Part shown: positions 57,601-64,000 of the stretch, one piece after another
How positions within the stretch are numbered: position 1 is the first letter of the stretch
Layout of the letters: every line of letters begins with the position of its first letter
Source of the DNA: Nocardia fluminea
GTDB lineage: Bacteria > Actinomycetota > Actinomycetes > Mycobacteriales > Mycobacteriaceae
Assembly: GCF_002846365.1 (NCBI RefSeq)
Contig: NZ_PJMW01000001.1
Span: forward strand, 186,001-250,000
Reading direction: 5' to 3'
Length of the DNA stretch: 64,000 nucleotides
Position numbers and translations under genes: made by a program
The notes under the pieces: generated by a model
What the model was told of the DNA's origin: nothing
What the model saw: only the letters and a program-made list of their open reading frames with translations
Database searches by the model: none

Positions 57601-60600
57601 CCGGCCGGCACCGGCCGCAGCCGGGAGTCGAGGACCTGCGCGGAGATCCCGCGAATGGGCCCGCCGATGGTGATCGGCCCCTGCGCGGGGATCGGGTCGC
57701 TGATCGCCACCATGATCGTGGTCTCGGTGGGTCCGTAGCCGTTGAAGAGCCTGCGCCCCGGCGCCCAGGTCGCACCGAGCTCGGCGGTGAGGGCTTCACC
57801 ACCGGAGACCAGCACCCGCAGGCACTCCAGGTTCTCCGGCGACATCGAGGCGAGCACGGTCGGTGTCAGAAAGGCATGGGTAACCCTTTGCGCGCGAATG
57901 AGTTCCGCCAGTTCCTTACCGGCATAGACATCGGGCGGGGACACGATCAGCGCGGCGCCACCGGGGTGGGCGAGCAGGATCTCCAGCATCACCGCGTCGA
58001 ATCCAGGACCGGCGGCCTGCAGGACCCGAATGGTGGGCTCGACGTCATAGCGGTCCCGTTGTTCGGCGGCGAAGTTCGCCAGCCCCTGGTTGGTGACCTC
58101 GACGCCTTTCGGGACACCGGTCGTGCCGGAGGTGTAGATCACATACGCCACATCGCCGGGGTGTACGGGCCTGCCACGATCGGCGTCGGTCACCGACTCG
58201 GCCGAGTACTGGGCGGTGACGGCGCGCGAGACCGGGTCGGCGACCACCAGCAACGTCCACGGCCCCTCAGGCGCGGCGCCGTCGACTTCGGCGCTGGTCA
58301 CGACCACCTCGGGCGCACTGTCGGCGAGCATCGAGCGGACCCGGTCCAGCGGGTTGCGCGGGTCGATCAGCACCAGGGCGGCGCCCGTTTTGGCGACCGC
58401 CCACACCGCGACCACGAAATCGATCGAACGCGGCAGCACCATCGCCACCACTTCGCCGGGCCGAGCCCCTCCGTCGAGCAGTCGCCGGGCGAACCGGTTC
58501 GACAGCGCGTCCAGCTCCGCGAAGTCCAGGCTTTGCGCCCCGGAGACGACAGCCGGGCCCTGCGGCGAGATCGCGACACCTCGGGCCAGCAGCTCCGCCA
58601 GCGCTACGCCGGGTACCGCGTCGGCGCCGCGAGCCGGAGACAGCGCCGCACGTTCGGCGGCGGACAGCAGCTCCACATCCCCCACCGGTGCGGCCGGGTT
58701 TGCCACCACCGCCTCCAGGATTCGACCGAGTCGTGCGGCCATGTGCTCGACGGTGGCGGGGTCGAACAGATCTGTGGCGTAGTTGATGCGCACCGCGACC
58801 TCGCCGGTGTCCGCGGCGTTCGCGGCGACGGTGACGACGAGGTCGACCTTCGCGGATTCGGCGCCCGGATCCAGGACGTCGACGGTGAGATCGGGCAGCG
58901 CCAAGCGGGGCAATTCGGTGTTGTCGAAGGCCAGATACACCTGACACACCGGCGCGTAAGCCGCGGAGCGATGCGGATCGAGCTCTTCCACGACCCGGTC
59001 GTACGGCAGATCGCCGTGCGCGAACGCATCGATGTCGATGTCCTTGACGCGCTCGAGCAGAGCGGTGAACGACTCGTCGCCGCGAATCGGGGTACGCAAT
59101 GCCACGGTGTTGACGAACATTCCCACCAGCGCGGCCAGATCCGGCTCGCCGCGTCCGGCCAGCGGCGCACCGATCACGATGTCGCCGGTTCCCGACAACC
59201 GGGCCAGCAGAACGGCGAGCGCGGCGTGGACCACCATGAACGGGGTGACATCCGCGGCGCGGGCGAGTCGTTCGATCTCGGCGTAGGTCCGGGCGGGGAG
59301 CTGAGTGGTGACGGCCTCGCCGCGCATCGACGGGCGCGCGGGCCGCGGTCGGTCGGTCGGCAACTCGAGCACCGCGGGCGCCTCGGCCAATTGAGTTGTC
59401 CAGTAACGCAACTGGTCAGCGGCGAGCGAATCCGTATCCGCTTCGTCGCCGAGCAGGCGACGGTGCCAGTCGGCGTAGTCGGCGTACTGCACCCGAGGCG
59501 GCACCTGCTCGGGCGCCGTCGCCTGCGTCCGAGCCGCGTAGGCGGTGGCGAAGTCGGCCGCCAGGGGCGCCAACGACATACCGTCACAGCAGATGTGGTG
59601 CAGGACGAGTACCAGCACATGAGTGTCGGGGCCGGTGGTGAGCAGGTTCGCGCGCAGCGGCGGTCGGGCGCAGACATCGAAGCCACCGGCAGAGAGTGCG
59701 TGGAGCCGCTCGGCGAGGCGATCCTGTTCGACGTGTTCCGGGACGCCGTCGAATTCGGCCAGGGCAGCCTCGGCCGACAGCACCTCCTGCATCCCCTGGC
59801 CGTCGCGGGCGGGGTAGCGGGTTCGCAGCGACTCGTGGCGATCGAGGACGTCGCCCAGCGCCGTGCGCAGCGCGACGGGGTCGAGTCGGCCGGTCAGCCG
59901 CAGGACCAGGGGAATGTTGTAGGCGGCGGACTCCGGATCGGCGCGGTTGATCAACCACATCCGGTGCTGGGCGGGCGCCAGGGGCAACAGACCCTCGCGC
60001 GCGATCGGCGTCAGCGCGGGTCGCACCCGGCGCCGGGCCCTGCCCACGCACTCGGCGAAACCCGCCACCGTCGGGTTGCCGAACAGGTCGCGCACCGACA
60101 GCGCGCATTCGGTGACATCGGCGACCCGGGCGACGGCGCCCGCCGCGGTGAGCGAGTTGCCGCCCACCTCGAAGAAGCTGTCGAACGCGCCGACCCGGTC
60201 CACCCCGAGCACCTCGGTGAAAACGTGCGCGACGATCTCTTCGACATCGGTCCGCGGTGCCACATAGCTCGCGGTGCTCCCGGCGGCCGGTTCGGGCAGC
60301 GCGCGCAGATCGAGCTTGCCGTTGACCGTCAGCGGCAGTTCGTCGACGACCAGCACGACGTTCGGGATCATGTAGTCCGGCAACATTGAACGGGCCTGCG
60401 TGACAACAGCATCGACATCGACATCGGCGCCTGCCGCAACGACATAACCCACCAGCCGTGCCGCGTCGGTGCCGGCGCGATGCACCACCACCGCGGCCGC
60501 GGCCACCGCCGGATGGGCCAGCAGCGCGGCACGGACCTCGTCGAGTTCGATGCGGAAACCACGCAGCTGCACCTGCTGATCCGCGCGTCCGCGGTATTCG

Positions 60601-63194
60601 AGATCGCCGTCGTGGTCGCGGCGGGCCACGTCGCCGCTGCGATACATCCGCTCGCCCGGCGCACCCCACGGGTCGGCGACGAAACGACCCGCGCTCAATG
60701 CCGCTTGCCCGAGGTACCCCCGGGCCAATTGCGTCCCCGCTACATAGATCTCACCCCATGCGCCCACCGGTGCCGGCCGCAGACGCCGATCCAGCACGTA
60801 GGTGCGAAGGCCCGGCAGCGCTGTGCCGATCACACTGGGCGCGCCGGGAACCGCCTGATCGGCGCTCATCTCGGCGCGGGTGACGAACACGGTGGTCTCG
60901 GTGATGCCGTAGCTGTTGACGACCACCGGGCCGTCGGGGTTGTCCACGTACCAGGGCGCCAAGGCCGCCGGGTCCACGCCTTCACCCGAGAGCACCACCA
61001 GCCGGAGCCCCAGCTCGCCCTCGGGCGCACCCGCCGCGAGATAACGCCGCTGAGCTGCCGCGAATTGAGAGAACGCCGAGGGTGTTCGGCTGAACACGGT
61101 GACGTGTTCACGGGCGGTCAACCGCACGAGCTCATCGGGCGCGCGGGTGGTCTGCGCATCGACGACCACGACGCGACCGCCGGTGACGAGCGGCCCGAAC
61201 ACCTCCCAGATCGAGTAGTCGAACGCCACCGAGTGCAGCCACGTCCACACATCGTCGGCCCGGATATCCAGGGCGGCACACGCGTTCGCCAAGTAGGTGA
61301 CGACCGAGCGGTGACTGATGACCACACCCTTCGGCCTGCCCGTGGAACCGGAGGTGAAAATGACGTAGGCGGCGTCGTCGGGGCGCAGTGTCGCGGTGCG
61401 CTCGTCATCGGTGATCGGGTCCGCGGCACCGTCGAGGTCGTCATTTCGACCGAGAACCAGCGTCTGGCCCCGGCCTACCGGCAGTCCGGTCTCTTCGATG
61501 ATGACAACGGTGGGATCTGCCTGGCCGACAACGTATTCCAATCGCTCCCGCGGATGGGTGATGTCGAGCGGCAGATACGCGGCACCGGACTTCAGGACCC
61601 CGAGCATCGCGACGATGAGCTGGGTTCCGCGCGGCAGTGCGATGGCGACCAGCGCGCCAGGACCCGCGCCCCGGGCGATCAAACGCCGGGCGAGCCGGGT
61701 GGAACGCTCGTCGAGGTCTCGATAGGTGATCGTCTCGCCCCCGGCGGTGACGGCCGGCGCCAACGGGGTCGAATCAGCCTGTCGTGACAGCGAATCCACC
61801 AGCGTCTCGACCGGGGCGACGCCCTCGGCGCCGGCTGACTCGCCGACGATCGAGAGTTCCTGCGCGGCGGACACCAACGGCAGTTCCACCACCCGCTCAC
61901 CGGAGTCGGCCGCGATGAACCGGTGCAGGAAATCGATGAATCGGTCGGCGTGCGCGTCGATATCGCGTCGGCTGTAGAGGTTGTCGTTGCCGTGCAGCTC
62001 GATCAGCAGCGGCGCGTCGGGGCCGGTGCGATAGAGGTTGATCTGCAGATCCTCGAGCGCGCCCGAGGTGAGCGCGTGATAGCGGCCGACGGCGTCGCCC
62101 AGACGGATCTCGGAGTCGAAGAACAAGATGTTGACGACGGGCCCGAAAGTGTTGGCGGAGTTGTCGATCGAAGCCGACTCGCGACGCAGATCCTCGAAGC
62201 GGTAGCGCTGATGACGCAGCGCGGAGATCAGTTCGCTGATCGATGCCGCGACCAGCTGCGACACCGTGGTCGTGTCGTCGATCGCGAAGCGGATCGGCAC
62301 CATATTGGCCAGCATCGCCGCGGCATTGCGCAACTTCACGGTGACTCGGGCACTCATCGGAACCGAGAGCACCACCTCGTCGGCACCGGTCATCCGGGTG
62401 AAGAAGGCCGCGAACGCCGCGACGACGACCTGCGCGGCCGAGGCGTCGAGTTCGGCCGAACGACGATCGAGCAGCGCGCACAGCTGCGCCGGAAGTTCGC
62501 GCGCCGCAACCTCGTCCACGGTTCCCGCCCGCGCCGAGCGCCCGGACAGACCGGCGGGCGCGGGCAGATCGGCGACCTTGTCGAGCCAGTACCGGCGGTC
62601 GGCCTCGAATCGCGAACCCTGGCGGTAGGCCTGCTCCTCCACGGCGATATCGCGCAGGTTCGCGGCCACCAGCCGAGCGGGTGGGCGCCCTTCCGACAGC
62701 GCGTTGTAGTGCTCGGCGACCCTGCTCACCAGGTTGAACGCGCCGTACCCGTCGATGATGAGATGGTGCGCCCGCGCGTACCACAGGTGCAGGTCGTCGC
62801 TGATCCGGATCAGCCGGGTCACCGCGAGTTGGTGCTGGGTGATGTCGACCCGTCGGGTGTAGTCGCCGCGCATCCATTCCAGCGCCGCCGCGATCGGATC
62901 GCTGTGCGTGCCGAAGTCGAGCACGAGTTCGTTGAACGTGAGGCCGCGGTCGACGACCTGGTAGGGGCGCCCTTCCACCTCGACGACCCGCACCATGAGC
63001 GACTCGGTCTCTTCGGCCGCTTCGTGCACCGCCTTGTTGAACCGGGCGACGTCGATCCGGCCCTCGATCTCGACGTACTGCGCGATATTGGTCGCCGGTC
63101 CGCTGTGTGCGCTATCGGCGAACCACATACCATATTGCGCGGCGGAAAGCGGAATCAGATCCCTATCACCGGCACAGCTTTCGACAGACTCCAT
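38712..63194 (-). CDS. Seven-module non-ribosomal peptide synthetase with terminal thioesterase
   Basis: One 8160-residue protein, about 860 kDa, with the order C-A-T, C-A-T, C-A-T, C-A-T, C-A-T-E, C-A-T, C-A-T-TE. All seven condensation domains and the epimerase keep HHxxxDG. Phosphopantetheine serines are S1014, S2064, S3126, S4184, S5231, S6792 and S7856; the thioesterase serine is S7985 in GWSLGG. ATG 63194 is preceded by GAGGGG about ten bases upstream. The enzyme should build a heptapeptide with a D-residue at 5. The first C domain and the TE are closest in feel to EntF of enterobactin synthesis. No MbtH-like gene, transporter or siderophore hydroxylase is visible in the window. The stop overlaps an FkbM methyltransferase. 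Product unknown. Confidence 0.97.
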   Translation of the reverse strand: MESVESCAGDRDLIPLSAAQYGMWFADSAHSGPATNIAQYVEIEGRIDVARFNKAVHEAAEETESLMVRVVEVEGRPYQVVDRGLTFNELVLDFGTHSDPIAAALEWMRGDYTRRVDITQHQLAVTRLIRISDDLHLWYARAHHLIIDGYGAFNLVSRVAEHYNALSEGRPPARLVAANLRDIAVEEQAYRQGSRFEADRRYWLDKVADLPAPAGLSGRSARAGTVDEVAARELPAQLCALLDRRSAELDASAAQVVVAAFAAFFTRMTGADEVVLSVPMSARVTVKLRNAAAMLANMVPIRFAIDDTTTVSQLVAASISELISALRHQRYRFEDLRRESASIDNSANTFGPVVNILFFDSEIRLGDAVGRYHALTSGALEDLQINLYRTGPDAPLLIELHGNDNLYSRRDIDAHADRFIDFLHRFIAADSGERVVELPLVSAAQELSIVGESAGAEGVAPVETLVDSLSRQADSTPLAPAVTAGGETITYRDLDERSTRLARRLIARGAGPGALVAIALPRGTQLIVAMLGVLKSGAAYLPLDITHPRERLEYVVGQADPTVVIIEETGLPVGRGQTLVLGRNDDLDGAADPITDDERTATLRPDDAAYVIFTSGSTGRPKGVVISHRSVVTYLANACAALDIRADDVWTWLHSVAFDYSIWEVFGPLVTGGRVVVVDAQTTRAPDELVRLTAREHVTVFSRTPSAFSQFAAAQRRYLAAGAPEGELGLRLVVLSGEGVDPAALAPWYVDNPDGPVVVNSYGITETTVFVTRAEMSADQAVPGAPSVIGTALPGLRTYVLDRRLRPAPVGAWGEIYVAGTQLARGYLGQAALSAGRFVADPWGAPGERMYRSGDVARRDHDGDLEYRGRADQQVQLRGFRIELDEVRAALLAHPAVAAAAVVVHRAGTDAARLVGYVVAAGADVDVDAVVTQARSMLPDYMIPNVVLVVDELPLTVNGKLDLRALPEPAAGSTASYVAPRTDVEEIVAHVFTEVLGVDRVGAFDSFFEVGGNSLTAAGAVARVADVTECALSVRDLFGNPTVAGFAECVGRARRRVRPALTPIAREGLLPLAPAQHRMWLINRADPESAAYNIPLVLRLTGRLDPVALRTALGDVLDRHESLRTRYPARDGQGMQEVLSAEAALAEFDGVPEHVEQDRLAERLHALSAGGFDVCARPPLRANLLTTGPDTHVLVLVLHHICCDGMSLAPLAADFATAYAARTQATAPEQVPPRVQYADYADWHRRLLGDEADTDSLAADQLRYWTTQLAEAPAVLELPTDRPRPARPSMRGEAVTTQLPARTYAEIERLARAADVTPFMVVHAALAVLLARLSGTGDIVIGAPLAGRGEPDLAALVGMFVNTVALRTPIRGDESFTALLERVKDIDIDAFAHGDLPYDRVVEELDPHRSAAYAPVCQVYLAFDNTELPRLALPDLTVDVLDPGAESAKVDLVVTVAANAADTGEVAVRINYATDLFDPATVEHMAARLGRILEAVVANPAAPVGDVELLSAAERAALSPARGADAVPGVALAELLARGVAISPQGPAVVSGAQSLDFAELDALSNRFARRLLDGGARPGEVVAMVLPRSIDFVVAVWAVAKTGAALVLIDPRNPLDRVRSMLADSAPEVVVTSAEVDGAAPEGPWTLLVVADPVSRAVTAQYSAESVTDADRGRPVHPGDVAYVIYTSGTTGVPKGVEVTNQGLANFAAEQRDRYDVEPTIRVLQAAGPGFDAVMLEILLAHPGGAALIVSPPDVYAGKELAELIRAQRVTHAFLTPTVLASMSPENLECLRVLVSGGEALTAELGATWAPGRRLFNGYGPTETTIMVAISDPIPAQGPITIGGPIRGISAQVLDSRLRPVPAGTAGELYIGGVQLARGYLGRPTVTAAAFVADPRGTGTRMYRTGDLVRWTSDRTIEYLGRADHQVKIRGQRTELGEIEAVLARDPAVTHAVVVIHVGSGADRLVGYLVGAGVDAERVRTAARDQLPAHMVPDVCMVLDRFPLTASGKLDRGVLPEPVFPQPARDIAPRTPTEQLVAGAYRDVLGTAHVSALDNFFDLGGNSLTATKVAARLSDVFGTDVAVRALFEAPTVDALARELDSMAGQSDPAYRRLVPQPRPDRIPLSPAQARMWFLNQFDTSAAVYNVPVVVRISGPLDVEALRSALADVVARHETLRTRYPDSDSGPWQQILPPASAPRLQCVEVPEAEVAERIADETALGFDVSTEVPFRIALLRTATEEWTVVLTVHHIAIDGSSLAPLATDLAVAYRARMAGEAPAFAPLPVQYADYTLWQRRNLGTQDDPASVTADQIRYWIAALADLPQMLDLPTDRPRPARQSYRGATMSATIPADLHRDIVALARRHDSTLFMVTHAAFAVLLARLSGTGDIAVGTPVAGRGEPALDPLIGMFVNTLVLRVQVDPAAPFTAVLERARECDLGAFDNASIPFEQLVEVLNPPRSTAHEPLTQVGFSFQNIDLPTLRLGGLTVAADLVEPGVAKYDLHLTLVDTVDTNGEPGDMRVEFGYATDLFDEATIAPIFERFVAILRGVVADPGVAVGDLPLLSPRELDELALRASGPDAPSDGATIADLFAAQVAATPDHPAVIDADSGAVRTYAAFGAEVNALARVLIGRGVGPGSVVGVAMHRSVDLLTTLYAIHASGAAYLPLDPDHPVDRLRTVLAAARPDAVLIRDDIDMPTQAPIWRLRELHSASADTAPVTDADRIRPLRPDDLAYVIFTSGSTGVPKGVALTHEAVVNQLRWLTAHYGIDSDDVLLLRTPVTFDLSVWELFTAPTAGAALVVAGRDDHTDPAAVAQLIARHGVTVVDFVPSLLSAFLDIATPDDLGTLRQVLCIGEALDAATVRRFRDVSDARVDNLYGPTEAAVSVTAHEIGELDGPVVPIGTPEGNVVTHVLDTRLRPVPAGVTGELYLGGVQLARGYHARADLTATAFVADPFGSTPGARLYRTGDLVRWDRAGRLRYVGRRDSQVKIRGLRVELGDIEAALLAHDHIDAAVVRVHTVAEEPILVAYAVSDEPIDPDSLRLSLLERLPAYMVPAQVMRIDTIPLTPNGKIDYRALPVPDTHTAATRYRAPNGIAEETIAGVIGELVRTPWVGADQNFFALGGNSLLATRVLSRIGEVFGVTIPVRAIFEAPTVAELARWVERQRAVGDVAGPVAKPRPERLPLSPAQSRMWLLNQFDPESASYVVPLAISLDGDLDIAAMTAALRDVIERHEILRTTYPAHDGTPSQVVLTADDVVASCDLTVRPVSAEALLPRLREFFGTGFDVSAGAPLRVALFGLTDTAHALALSVHHINCDGFSVAPLAADLIEAYRARRVGAAPEWAPLPVQFADYALWQRELLAAPDSAPGRDLEYWRTQLAGIPDVLALPTDRPRPFEQSHRGATVHTVVPARVADAVAALARRSGVTPFMVAHTALAVLLAQLSSSDDIAIGIPYAGRGDRALDRLVGMFVNTLVLRTRVRPDQRFADLIELTRRTDIEAFDHAAVPFEQLVEVLNPARSTAHSPLFQVMLAYQNMAPAQLDVPGLTIGAIDVGADAAICDLLLMITEDRGPHNEIAGMNLRLTYATDLFDDATARRFTEQLVRVLDAVTTDEQTIAGEIDLVDETTRARLLRPHDTPLVSTDRTLVDAFDEQVARTPDAVALRVPGGPALTYREFDDAVNRLARHLIDLGAGPESTVAVAIHRSIDLITAVYAVVKSGAAFVPLDPDHPTARLAHVLSVARPLMVVTTSGDERSLPGGIERVRLDELDLSARPAGPVGDDERRAPLRADNPAYVLFTSGSTGAPKGVALTHAATTHQLAWAQGAFPHDASDVVLHKTPITFDIAVWELFWPLQTGARIVVAEPGGHRDPAYLAQVIADEQVSTVHFVPSMLDVLLEHPGTTRLPSVRYVFPAGEALAQRTAERAREVFDRAEVVNWYGPAEAEVVTAFPCTTESGAPQSVPIGYPVSGMSAVVLNARLRPVPVGVVGDLYVSGVQLARGYQDRPDLTCGVFLADPFGAPGERLYRTGDLARWTAGGALEFFGRSDFQVKYHGQRVEPGDIEAAMNSIGTVAHSVAIVTEDRITAYVTPVPGATIDGADIRRELTRLLPSYLVPGAVLVLGALPLNANGKLDRAALPRPDFEEAEEFVAPRTDRETVLAKIVAEIVGADRVSVVADLFDIGVNSLSAAQIAARAEAALRVRVGVRDIFDALTIAALAERIAVRDRYAGVPLVRRTDLAEIPLAAAQRRIWILNQLDPSSGAYNIGFAARLTGPLEVDALRAAMVDVVARHETLRTIYPAVDGHPRQLVQDNVAGAANLEIDTLDDPALLVERLRAAVESGFDIATDTPVRARLYRTGAEEHVLVLVVHHIAADGASMAPLARDVFAAYRSRRTGTTPLWPPLPVDYADYAVWQRDLLGAEGDPTSLAGRQIAYWQRILADAPELLALPTDRPRPPVSTMAGGSVDFTVDPALHTAVIDLARSEGATVFMVLHAALAILLARTAHTDDVTIGTPVSGRGRPELDDLVGMFVNTVVLRTHVAEQLSFRAFLAEVRGTDLEGLAHADVPFERLVEVLDRAGSTAYSPLYQVLLGFRNADPTRFELDDIGVEVLDPGVAQAKTDLTVLLNERAEGGGLDGEIVYATDLFTESTATRFAGRLLRVLDTITTHPDIALEAIDLLGPEETAHLLPAGRETAVAPKTLPALLAAAAADPGATALIGADETLTYGELDRRSDQLAVLLSRAGAAPGTYVALAVPRSAAYHVVLWAIAKTGAAFVPMDLRYPADRLAHMAQDSGVTIGVTLESARASLPETVDWLCLDDDRVIAALSAAPTDHPFQPARLDDAAYLVYTSGSTGKPKGVVVTHGGLSAFAAEKHQHYQVNRASRVLQVAAPAFDAVMMESLMAYAAGAAMVISPAEVFGGAELTELIRTHRVSHAFLTPSVLATLRPEGLDALEMLTIGGEALSAELVATWAPGRRFHNVYGPTETTIAVCVSSELLPGDPITIGAPIRGVRAVVLDTRLRPVPVGVVGELYLSGNALARGYLNRPGASAGAFVADPFGEPGTRMYRTGDLVRWSAEHTIEYVGRADFQVKIRGQRVELGEIDAALVACPKVASAVTVSRRGSAGQPTLVGYLVATEGATIDLAAIRDQISGALPAHMVPAVLMVLDEMPVSSTGKVNRRALPDPVAEMSDSAVIAAATELEKTIAGIFADVLGVDSVGADESFFARGGDSIMSIQLASRLKAAGVVVTARDIFEHKTVRGLAAVAETADRVTLDELPGGGIGAVARTPIVSWYLDRGADDRFAQSLLVELPGHARPDDVIATVQAVLDRHDMLRARVRVADPAGAKEGPADLAALEPNVLEVRSPELDGDVASSADSEGAEDAMVPTPDAAGSSFLEVPARGAIKAEHLVSSHMFGAESVPGSAGFAALVEDALEQASARLDAAAATMMQVVCLMPEPGVLSSGRALIVIHHLVVDGVSWRILIPDFVSAWQQVDAGQAVDLPEVGTSMRRWAEAVSAAAARRAGELALWQRMGQRREPLLGRAPLDPALDVHTTADRLTLTLPVELTTALTDSVPRAAHATTDDALLAGLVLALGRWRTRRGVDHRGARILLESHGREEQLAPGADLSRTVGWFTSAYPVDLAIDGTDPRAAVKAVKEQLRAVPDKGIGYGLLRYLNPATADRLATLPAPQISFNNLGRAGVDLSALSGLAWIPADEEFDHQGSFDPGMPASATLSVDASTIDTPDGPTLVVRIGYAARLLDRDDVDELLDEWTTALGEITQASVREQDWGLSPSDAPLIALTQQDLDVFAERYGPIEAVWPTAPLQAGLLFHAELAAGDLDVYTAQSEMTLTGPVDEARLRQAAADLLRRHPNLRAAFSRTADGVAAQVVPAESTAHWRRLEAPGTALPRILAAERETPFDPADPPLVRFVLVAVAPTEFRLILTAHHLLLDGWSLPLLLRDLVGLYAAGADAALLPPAPSYGEYLAWLDRRDTTAGVEIWRESMADFAEPTLIADPIGGSTVEVPTDLSIDLDDDVTTALTALARTSGATMSTIVQFAWATVLATQLGRERIVFGETVSGRPAEVPGVESMIGLFINTLPVPVLVQGDRTIVAALEQLQANKTRLLDHHHVELSGIMAALGGGQLFDTLVAFESYPVDSSGLGDADIDGVRVTDVVGTDAAHYPITVQAHHTDTVHIRLRYQAARVDTVTAAGLADRIERVLRAVAADPNGRVGDIDLLSAAERAALVPARGAKHVTARPLADLLRDGVTRHPDGAAVLCGSETVSYTELATRAHRLAHWLVEHGVDTGDTVGVVMPRSIPLITTIWALAEIGAAGALLDPRNPQERLAVMLSDCGARVVLTSAQVSDGVPEGEWARLVVDDPAAEREIASRPSRAMTPTVRDTDLAYVIYTSGTTGTPKGVAVTQAGMANFAAEQRDRYQVSTDSRVLQCAAPGFDAVMLEVLMAHPHGATLVVAPPDTYAGTELAELIRDSAVTHAFLTPTVLATMSPDGLDSLTVLVAGGEAVPAELAALWAPGRRLFNGYGPTETTIMVAISDPLAPSEPITLGGPIRGTSAVVLDSHLRPVPIGVTGELYVSGIQLARGYLGRPAATATTFLANPYEPGTRMYRTGDRVRWTAEHTLDYVGRTDHQVKIRGQRIELGEIEAVLAEHRAVTHAVALLRADDNGTDRLVGYLIGDSVDPEDVRALARRRLPAHMVPDLCVVLEQLPLTPTGKLDRGALPRPSVAAAGYLAPSDPAEHLLAGICADVLGLPRVGMRDNFFDLGGNSLTATRLSARLSSALGIRVAVRDLFEYPRLIDLAARLTGRDHVERPALTRRPGSGPVPLSPAQQRMWFLNQLESSVGAYNVPLVIRLTGELNISALRSACAMVIGRHESLRTKFPVVDGIPWQVIVAADEVVPDLIPVAIEESVLPKAAAAVLSKSFQVTEAPPVRAELFDLGTDDHVLVIAVHHICADGLSMIPLARDVAAAYHAVITASAPAWPPLTVQYPDYALWQHDLLGDEHDPESLLSRQLDYWRDTLTGLPELLELPTDMPRPPVASMRGRTIDFDIEASLQERIAAVARAEGATPFMVAHAALAVLLARLANTRDVAVGTPVSGRGERELDDLIGMFVNTVVLRTQVAADRPFDALLADVRAADLAALAHAEVSFEQVVEALNPPRSTAHLPLYQVTIDYQNLDQVVLELPGISVKPVEDLVEQAQSDLNVKLVERFGADGEPLGTLGRLTYATDLFVEESMERFAHWYLRILEAVTANPRVVIGDIEFMDPRGRHEILDAAGVAGAQVPEETIGGLFARRVATAPDAVAVTDGTTVLTYAELDRRAKSVAARLIASGAGPETLVAVALPRSAELAVGLLAVVMSGAGYLPLDVAYPAERLRFVLDDARPVAMLTTAATAAATPEFAGPIILLDDENVAGSAQPSATRPDNLAYMIYTSGSTGRPKGVAVTHRDVVTLLTHTAQKFDVGPDDVWTLFHSSAFDFAVWEMWGALLSGGRLVIVDYDTTRTPDAFVELVAREQVTVLSQTPSAFYGFVDAERRYRGAGGAELALRYIVFGGEALDPSRLTGWFLAHPAGTPTLVNMYGITETTVHVSYAEVDQAGSGGIGRALPGLTVYVLDERLRPVPVGVAGDLYVGGGQLSRGYHGAGALTSGRFVADPFGTPSSRLYRTGDVGRWRRGGHGLELDYLGRADAQIQLRGFRIELGEVESALLRHPGVAQAAAAVHRHAKDVDQLIGYVVPTDGAELDPARVRDTAAELLTGYMVPSAIVVLAALPVTVNGKLDRNALPAPDFDRAEDEYDAPRTPSEIAIAEVFARTLDVARVGADAGFFDLGGNSLLATMAVAELQGRGVRLELPWMFDDATPRALARRVDEAEGGSGMQVLLPLRPAGDATPLFAIHPAGGLAWFYGGLVGHLRGDRPVFGLQDPHVVAAEPPATSIDELAHRYVDEIRRTQASGPYHLLGWSLGGEIAHAVATRLQEQDEQVALLAMMDSAVGAPPITPDTASAPGELMADLLGGWRELFDLGDTVTAATTEQAWQVVRDQITGTGLFRADQVDRVMASFSTAGELAGAYHPRTFDGDLIFFTAGRDRDDTEAVAQTWQPHVTGRIHNTVLDARHLELTHPSALAVIGPILEGFMHR
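42655..45800 (-). other. NRPS module 6: C-A-T accepting a D-residue
   Basis: Residues about 5801-6847. The C domain starts [18 protein letters not shown] and has [17 protein letters not shown], the DCL form found directly after epimerases. The A domain motifs ([37 protein letters not shown]) give the code D-A-L-F-V-G-G-I-M-K, identical to module 2. T serine S6792 in DLGGNSLTA. Confidence 0.88.
45800..50480 (-). other. NRPS module 5: C-A-T-E
   Basis: Residues about 4241-5800. C motif HHIAADG. A domain motifs [37 protein letters not shown]; pocket code D-A-M-F-T-G-V-I-A-K, a small or hydrophobic type. T core is RGGDSIMS (S5231), the GGDS form expected before an epimerase. The E domain keeps [13 protein letters not shown] near residue 5471 and converts the bound residue to D. 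About 55 extra acidic and Ala-rich residues are inserted early in the E domain before [10 protein letters not shown]. Confidence 0.88.
50480..53650 (-). other. NRPS module 4: C-A-T with altered core motifs
   Basis: Residues about 3181-4240. C domain motif HHINCDG is normal. In the A domain the A5 core reads WYGPAEAEV instead of YGPTEA-x-V, and A8 reads [16 protein letters not shown] instead of the usual [15 protein letters not shown]. The T core reads DIGVNSLSA instead of GGNSL (S4184 is kept). GKLDRA is intact. Pocket code D-I-W-H-F-A-W-V-V-K, unlike any I know. The module may use an unusual substrate or be slow or skipped. Confidence 0.85.
53650..56833 (-). other. NRPS module 3: C-A-T
   Basis: Residues about 2121-3180. 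C domain motif HHIAIDG. A domain motifs [37 protein letters not shown]; pocket code D-L-W-D-L-I-L-V-S-K. The surroundings ([22 protein letters not shown]) look like Ser-activating domains such as that of EntF, but the pocket differs at several places, so I do not name the substrate. T serine S3126 in ALGGNSLLA. Confidence 0.85.
56833..60000 (-). other. NRPS module 2: C-A-T
   Basis: Residues about 1066-2120. C domain motif HHICCDG. A domain motifs [37 protein letters not shown]; pocket code D-A-L-F-V-G-G-I-M-K, a hydrophobic type resembling Val/Leu codes. T serine S2064 in DLGGNSLTA. The same code returns in module 6, so positions 2 and 6 of the peptide should carry the same residue. Confidence 0.85.
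60000..63194 (-). other. NRPS module 1: C-A-T
   Basis: Residues about 1-1065. The C domain (HHLIIDG) begins right at the N-terminus with [13 protein letters not shown] and resembles the EntF front domain, which joins an acyl or aryl group from a separate carrier to the first amino acid. The A domain ([36 protein letters not shown]) gives the pocket code D-Y-W-S-V-S-S-V-F-K by eye, related in layout to Thr/Ser-type pockets but not a code I know. T serine is S1014 in EVGGNSLTA. Confidence 0.85.
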
Positions 63195-64000
63195 GAATAA
63201 CCGACCCCTCGCATGGCTATCGACCTAGCACGAACTTCGAGTACAGAGATTCGTGCGCTTTCCTACCCCGCATATCCACGTGTACCACAGTCGCCGAATG
63301 CGGGTCCATTTACCGCCGAACAGCCATACCTACTCCCCTTGCCGTTTCAGGACTGATAAGGATTCCGGAAGACACCCGTCCGTCATACCGCGCGGTGCGG
63401 TACCCAACCGGTTCGTATCCGAAACCTCTCTCCGACATTAGCCTGACAGCAAACAACTGGCATACGATTTACAGGGAACACAGTAGTAACAATTCAAATC
63501 AAGTCGATCAGCAATACAGACATTCCACACGAAACCGAGATTCCCACATCACTGCAGGTGGAAGCGCTGGAGCCGTGAATCCGGTGCCTCCGGTCGCGAC
63601 GTGGACCACCCAGGGCCTCCACGATCTTCGACCTACATCATGCACATCCCCAGCATAACTGGCAATTTCCGCCACACGGCCGCTCGGAACCGATCAACTG
63701 ACCGAAACTTTCGATGACGAGTCATGTCGACATTCGGCGCACATCCCGAAGTGCCGAGAGCAATCCGTAGTCCGGATAAGCCGCCAGACATCCCCATGTC
63801 GAGTGTGTCTCGCGCGGATAAAACAATTCTCTTCCCACCACTATTCGGGGCTTGACTCAATTCCGGGCGCATTCGACCCGTGTAGACGTACTGGACATTC
63901 TCCGAATAGCTGCAAACAAGACATTCGGTATGTAACACGCCGTCGGTCCAGCGAATGAGAATTCGCTTTTGGCAACCCTGCCGCGACGGCAAGGCACACT
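63195..64000. other. NRPS upstream region, no supported gene
   Basis: These 806 bases are visibly poorer in G and C than the rest of the window (for example around 63440-63560). A minus-strand open frame of 119 codons at 63633-63992 has no recognisable family, and its composition is unlike its neighbours, so I do not call it. Promoters of the NRPS probably lie here. The drop in GC suggests a junction or a long leader. Confidence 0.55.
63228..63256. promoter_or_regulatory. Inverted repeat GCACGAA-N15-TTCGTGC upstream of the NRPS
   Basis: Perfect seven-base arms at 63228-63234 and 63250-63256, 34 to 62 bases before the NRPS start. The place suits an operator or leader hairpin that controls this long message. 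Confidence 0.5.

Noticed and set aside
63633..63992. Open frame of 119 codons upstream of the NRPS on the minus strand
   Set aside because: No family resemblance, unusual composition and no good ribosome site.
1..64000. CRISPR arrays, rRNA, intact insertion sequences, MbtH-like gene
   Set aside because: I looked for spaced repeats, rRNA stretches, intact transposases and the short MbtH motif (NxEExYSxWP) and found none.

Overview
The window looks like chromosome from a Nocardia-like member of the Mycobacteriales. It is uniformly GC-rich and carries a HadA-type mycolate-pathway dehydratase, ESX/type VII accessory genes (EspG-like, WXG100-like, YbaB-like), an actinobacterial malate synthase G, a WhiB protein and a very large non-ribosomal peptide synthetase (NRPS). 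The genus is inferred from protein families, not from a marker gene.

Layout. Positions 1-1612 hold the start of hadA and an exported beta-propeller protein, both on the minus strand. Positions 1613-3268 are a graveyard: a diverged copy of the last part of malate synthase G plus its downstream hairpin, a short tandem repeat, and a broken tyrosine recombinase. Positions 3269-10346 form a rubber-oxygenase region: a Tat-exported latex clearing protein (lcp), a TetR regulator, the 5' remnant of a second lcp, tatA, tatC, a PucR-type regulator, tatB and a hydroxymethylbilane synthase (hemC). Because Lcp is a folded haem protein exported by Tat, these genes could act together (inference). Positions 10883-18199 hold a five-gene ESX-associated operon read leftward and a divergent protein of unknown function.

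Positions 18240-21727 hold two divergent regulator pairs (TetR with glycosyltransferase, TetR with DUF4386-like membrane protein), the second with two perfect tandem operators. glcB follows at 21844-24021. A rightward run at 24256-31460 encodes TetR, acyl-CoA dehydrogenase, a BCCT transporter, betaine-aldehyde dehydrogenase and choline dehydrogenase, which together look like choline uptake and oxidation to glycine betaine. Positions 31512-37910 hold an HxlR/MFS pair, an HNH/WhiB pair, a membrane-anchored vWA protein, a Vgb-like propeller and another TetR.

The right 40% is one 8160-residue NRPS (38712-63194, minus strand). It has seven complete modules, one epimerisation domain (module 5) and a terminal thioesterase, and its stop codon overlaps the start of an FkbM-type methyltransferase. 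It predicts a seven-residue peptide with a D-residue at position 5 and probably Thr at position 7. The first condensation domain is EntF-like, so the N-terminus may be acylated. Module 4 has several altered core motifs. About 800 bases upstream of the NRPS hold no gene I can support.
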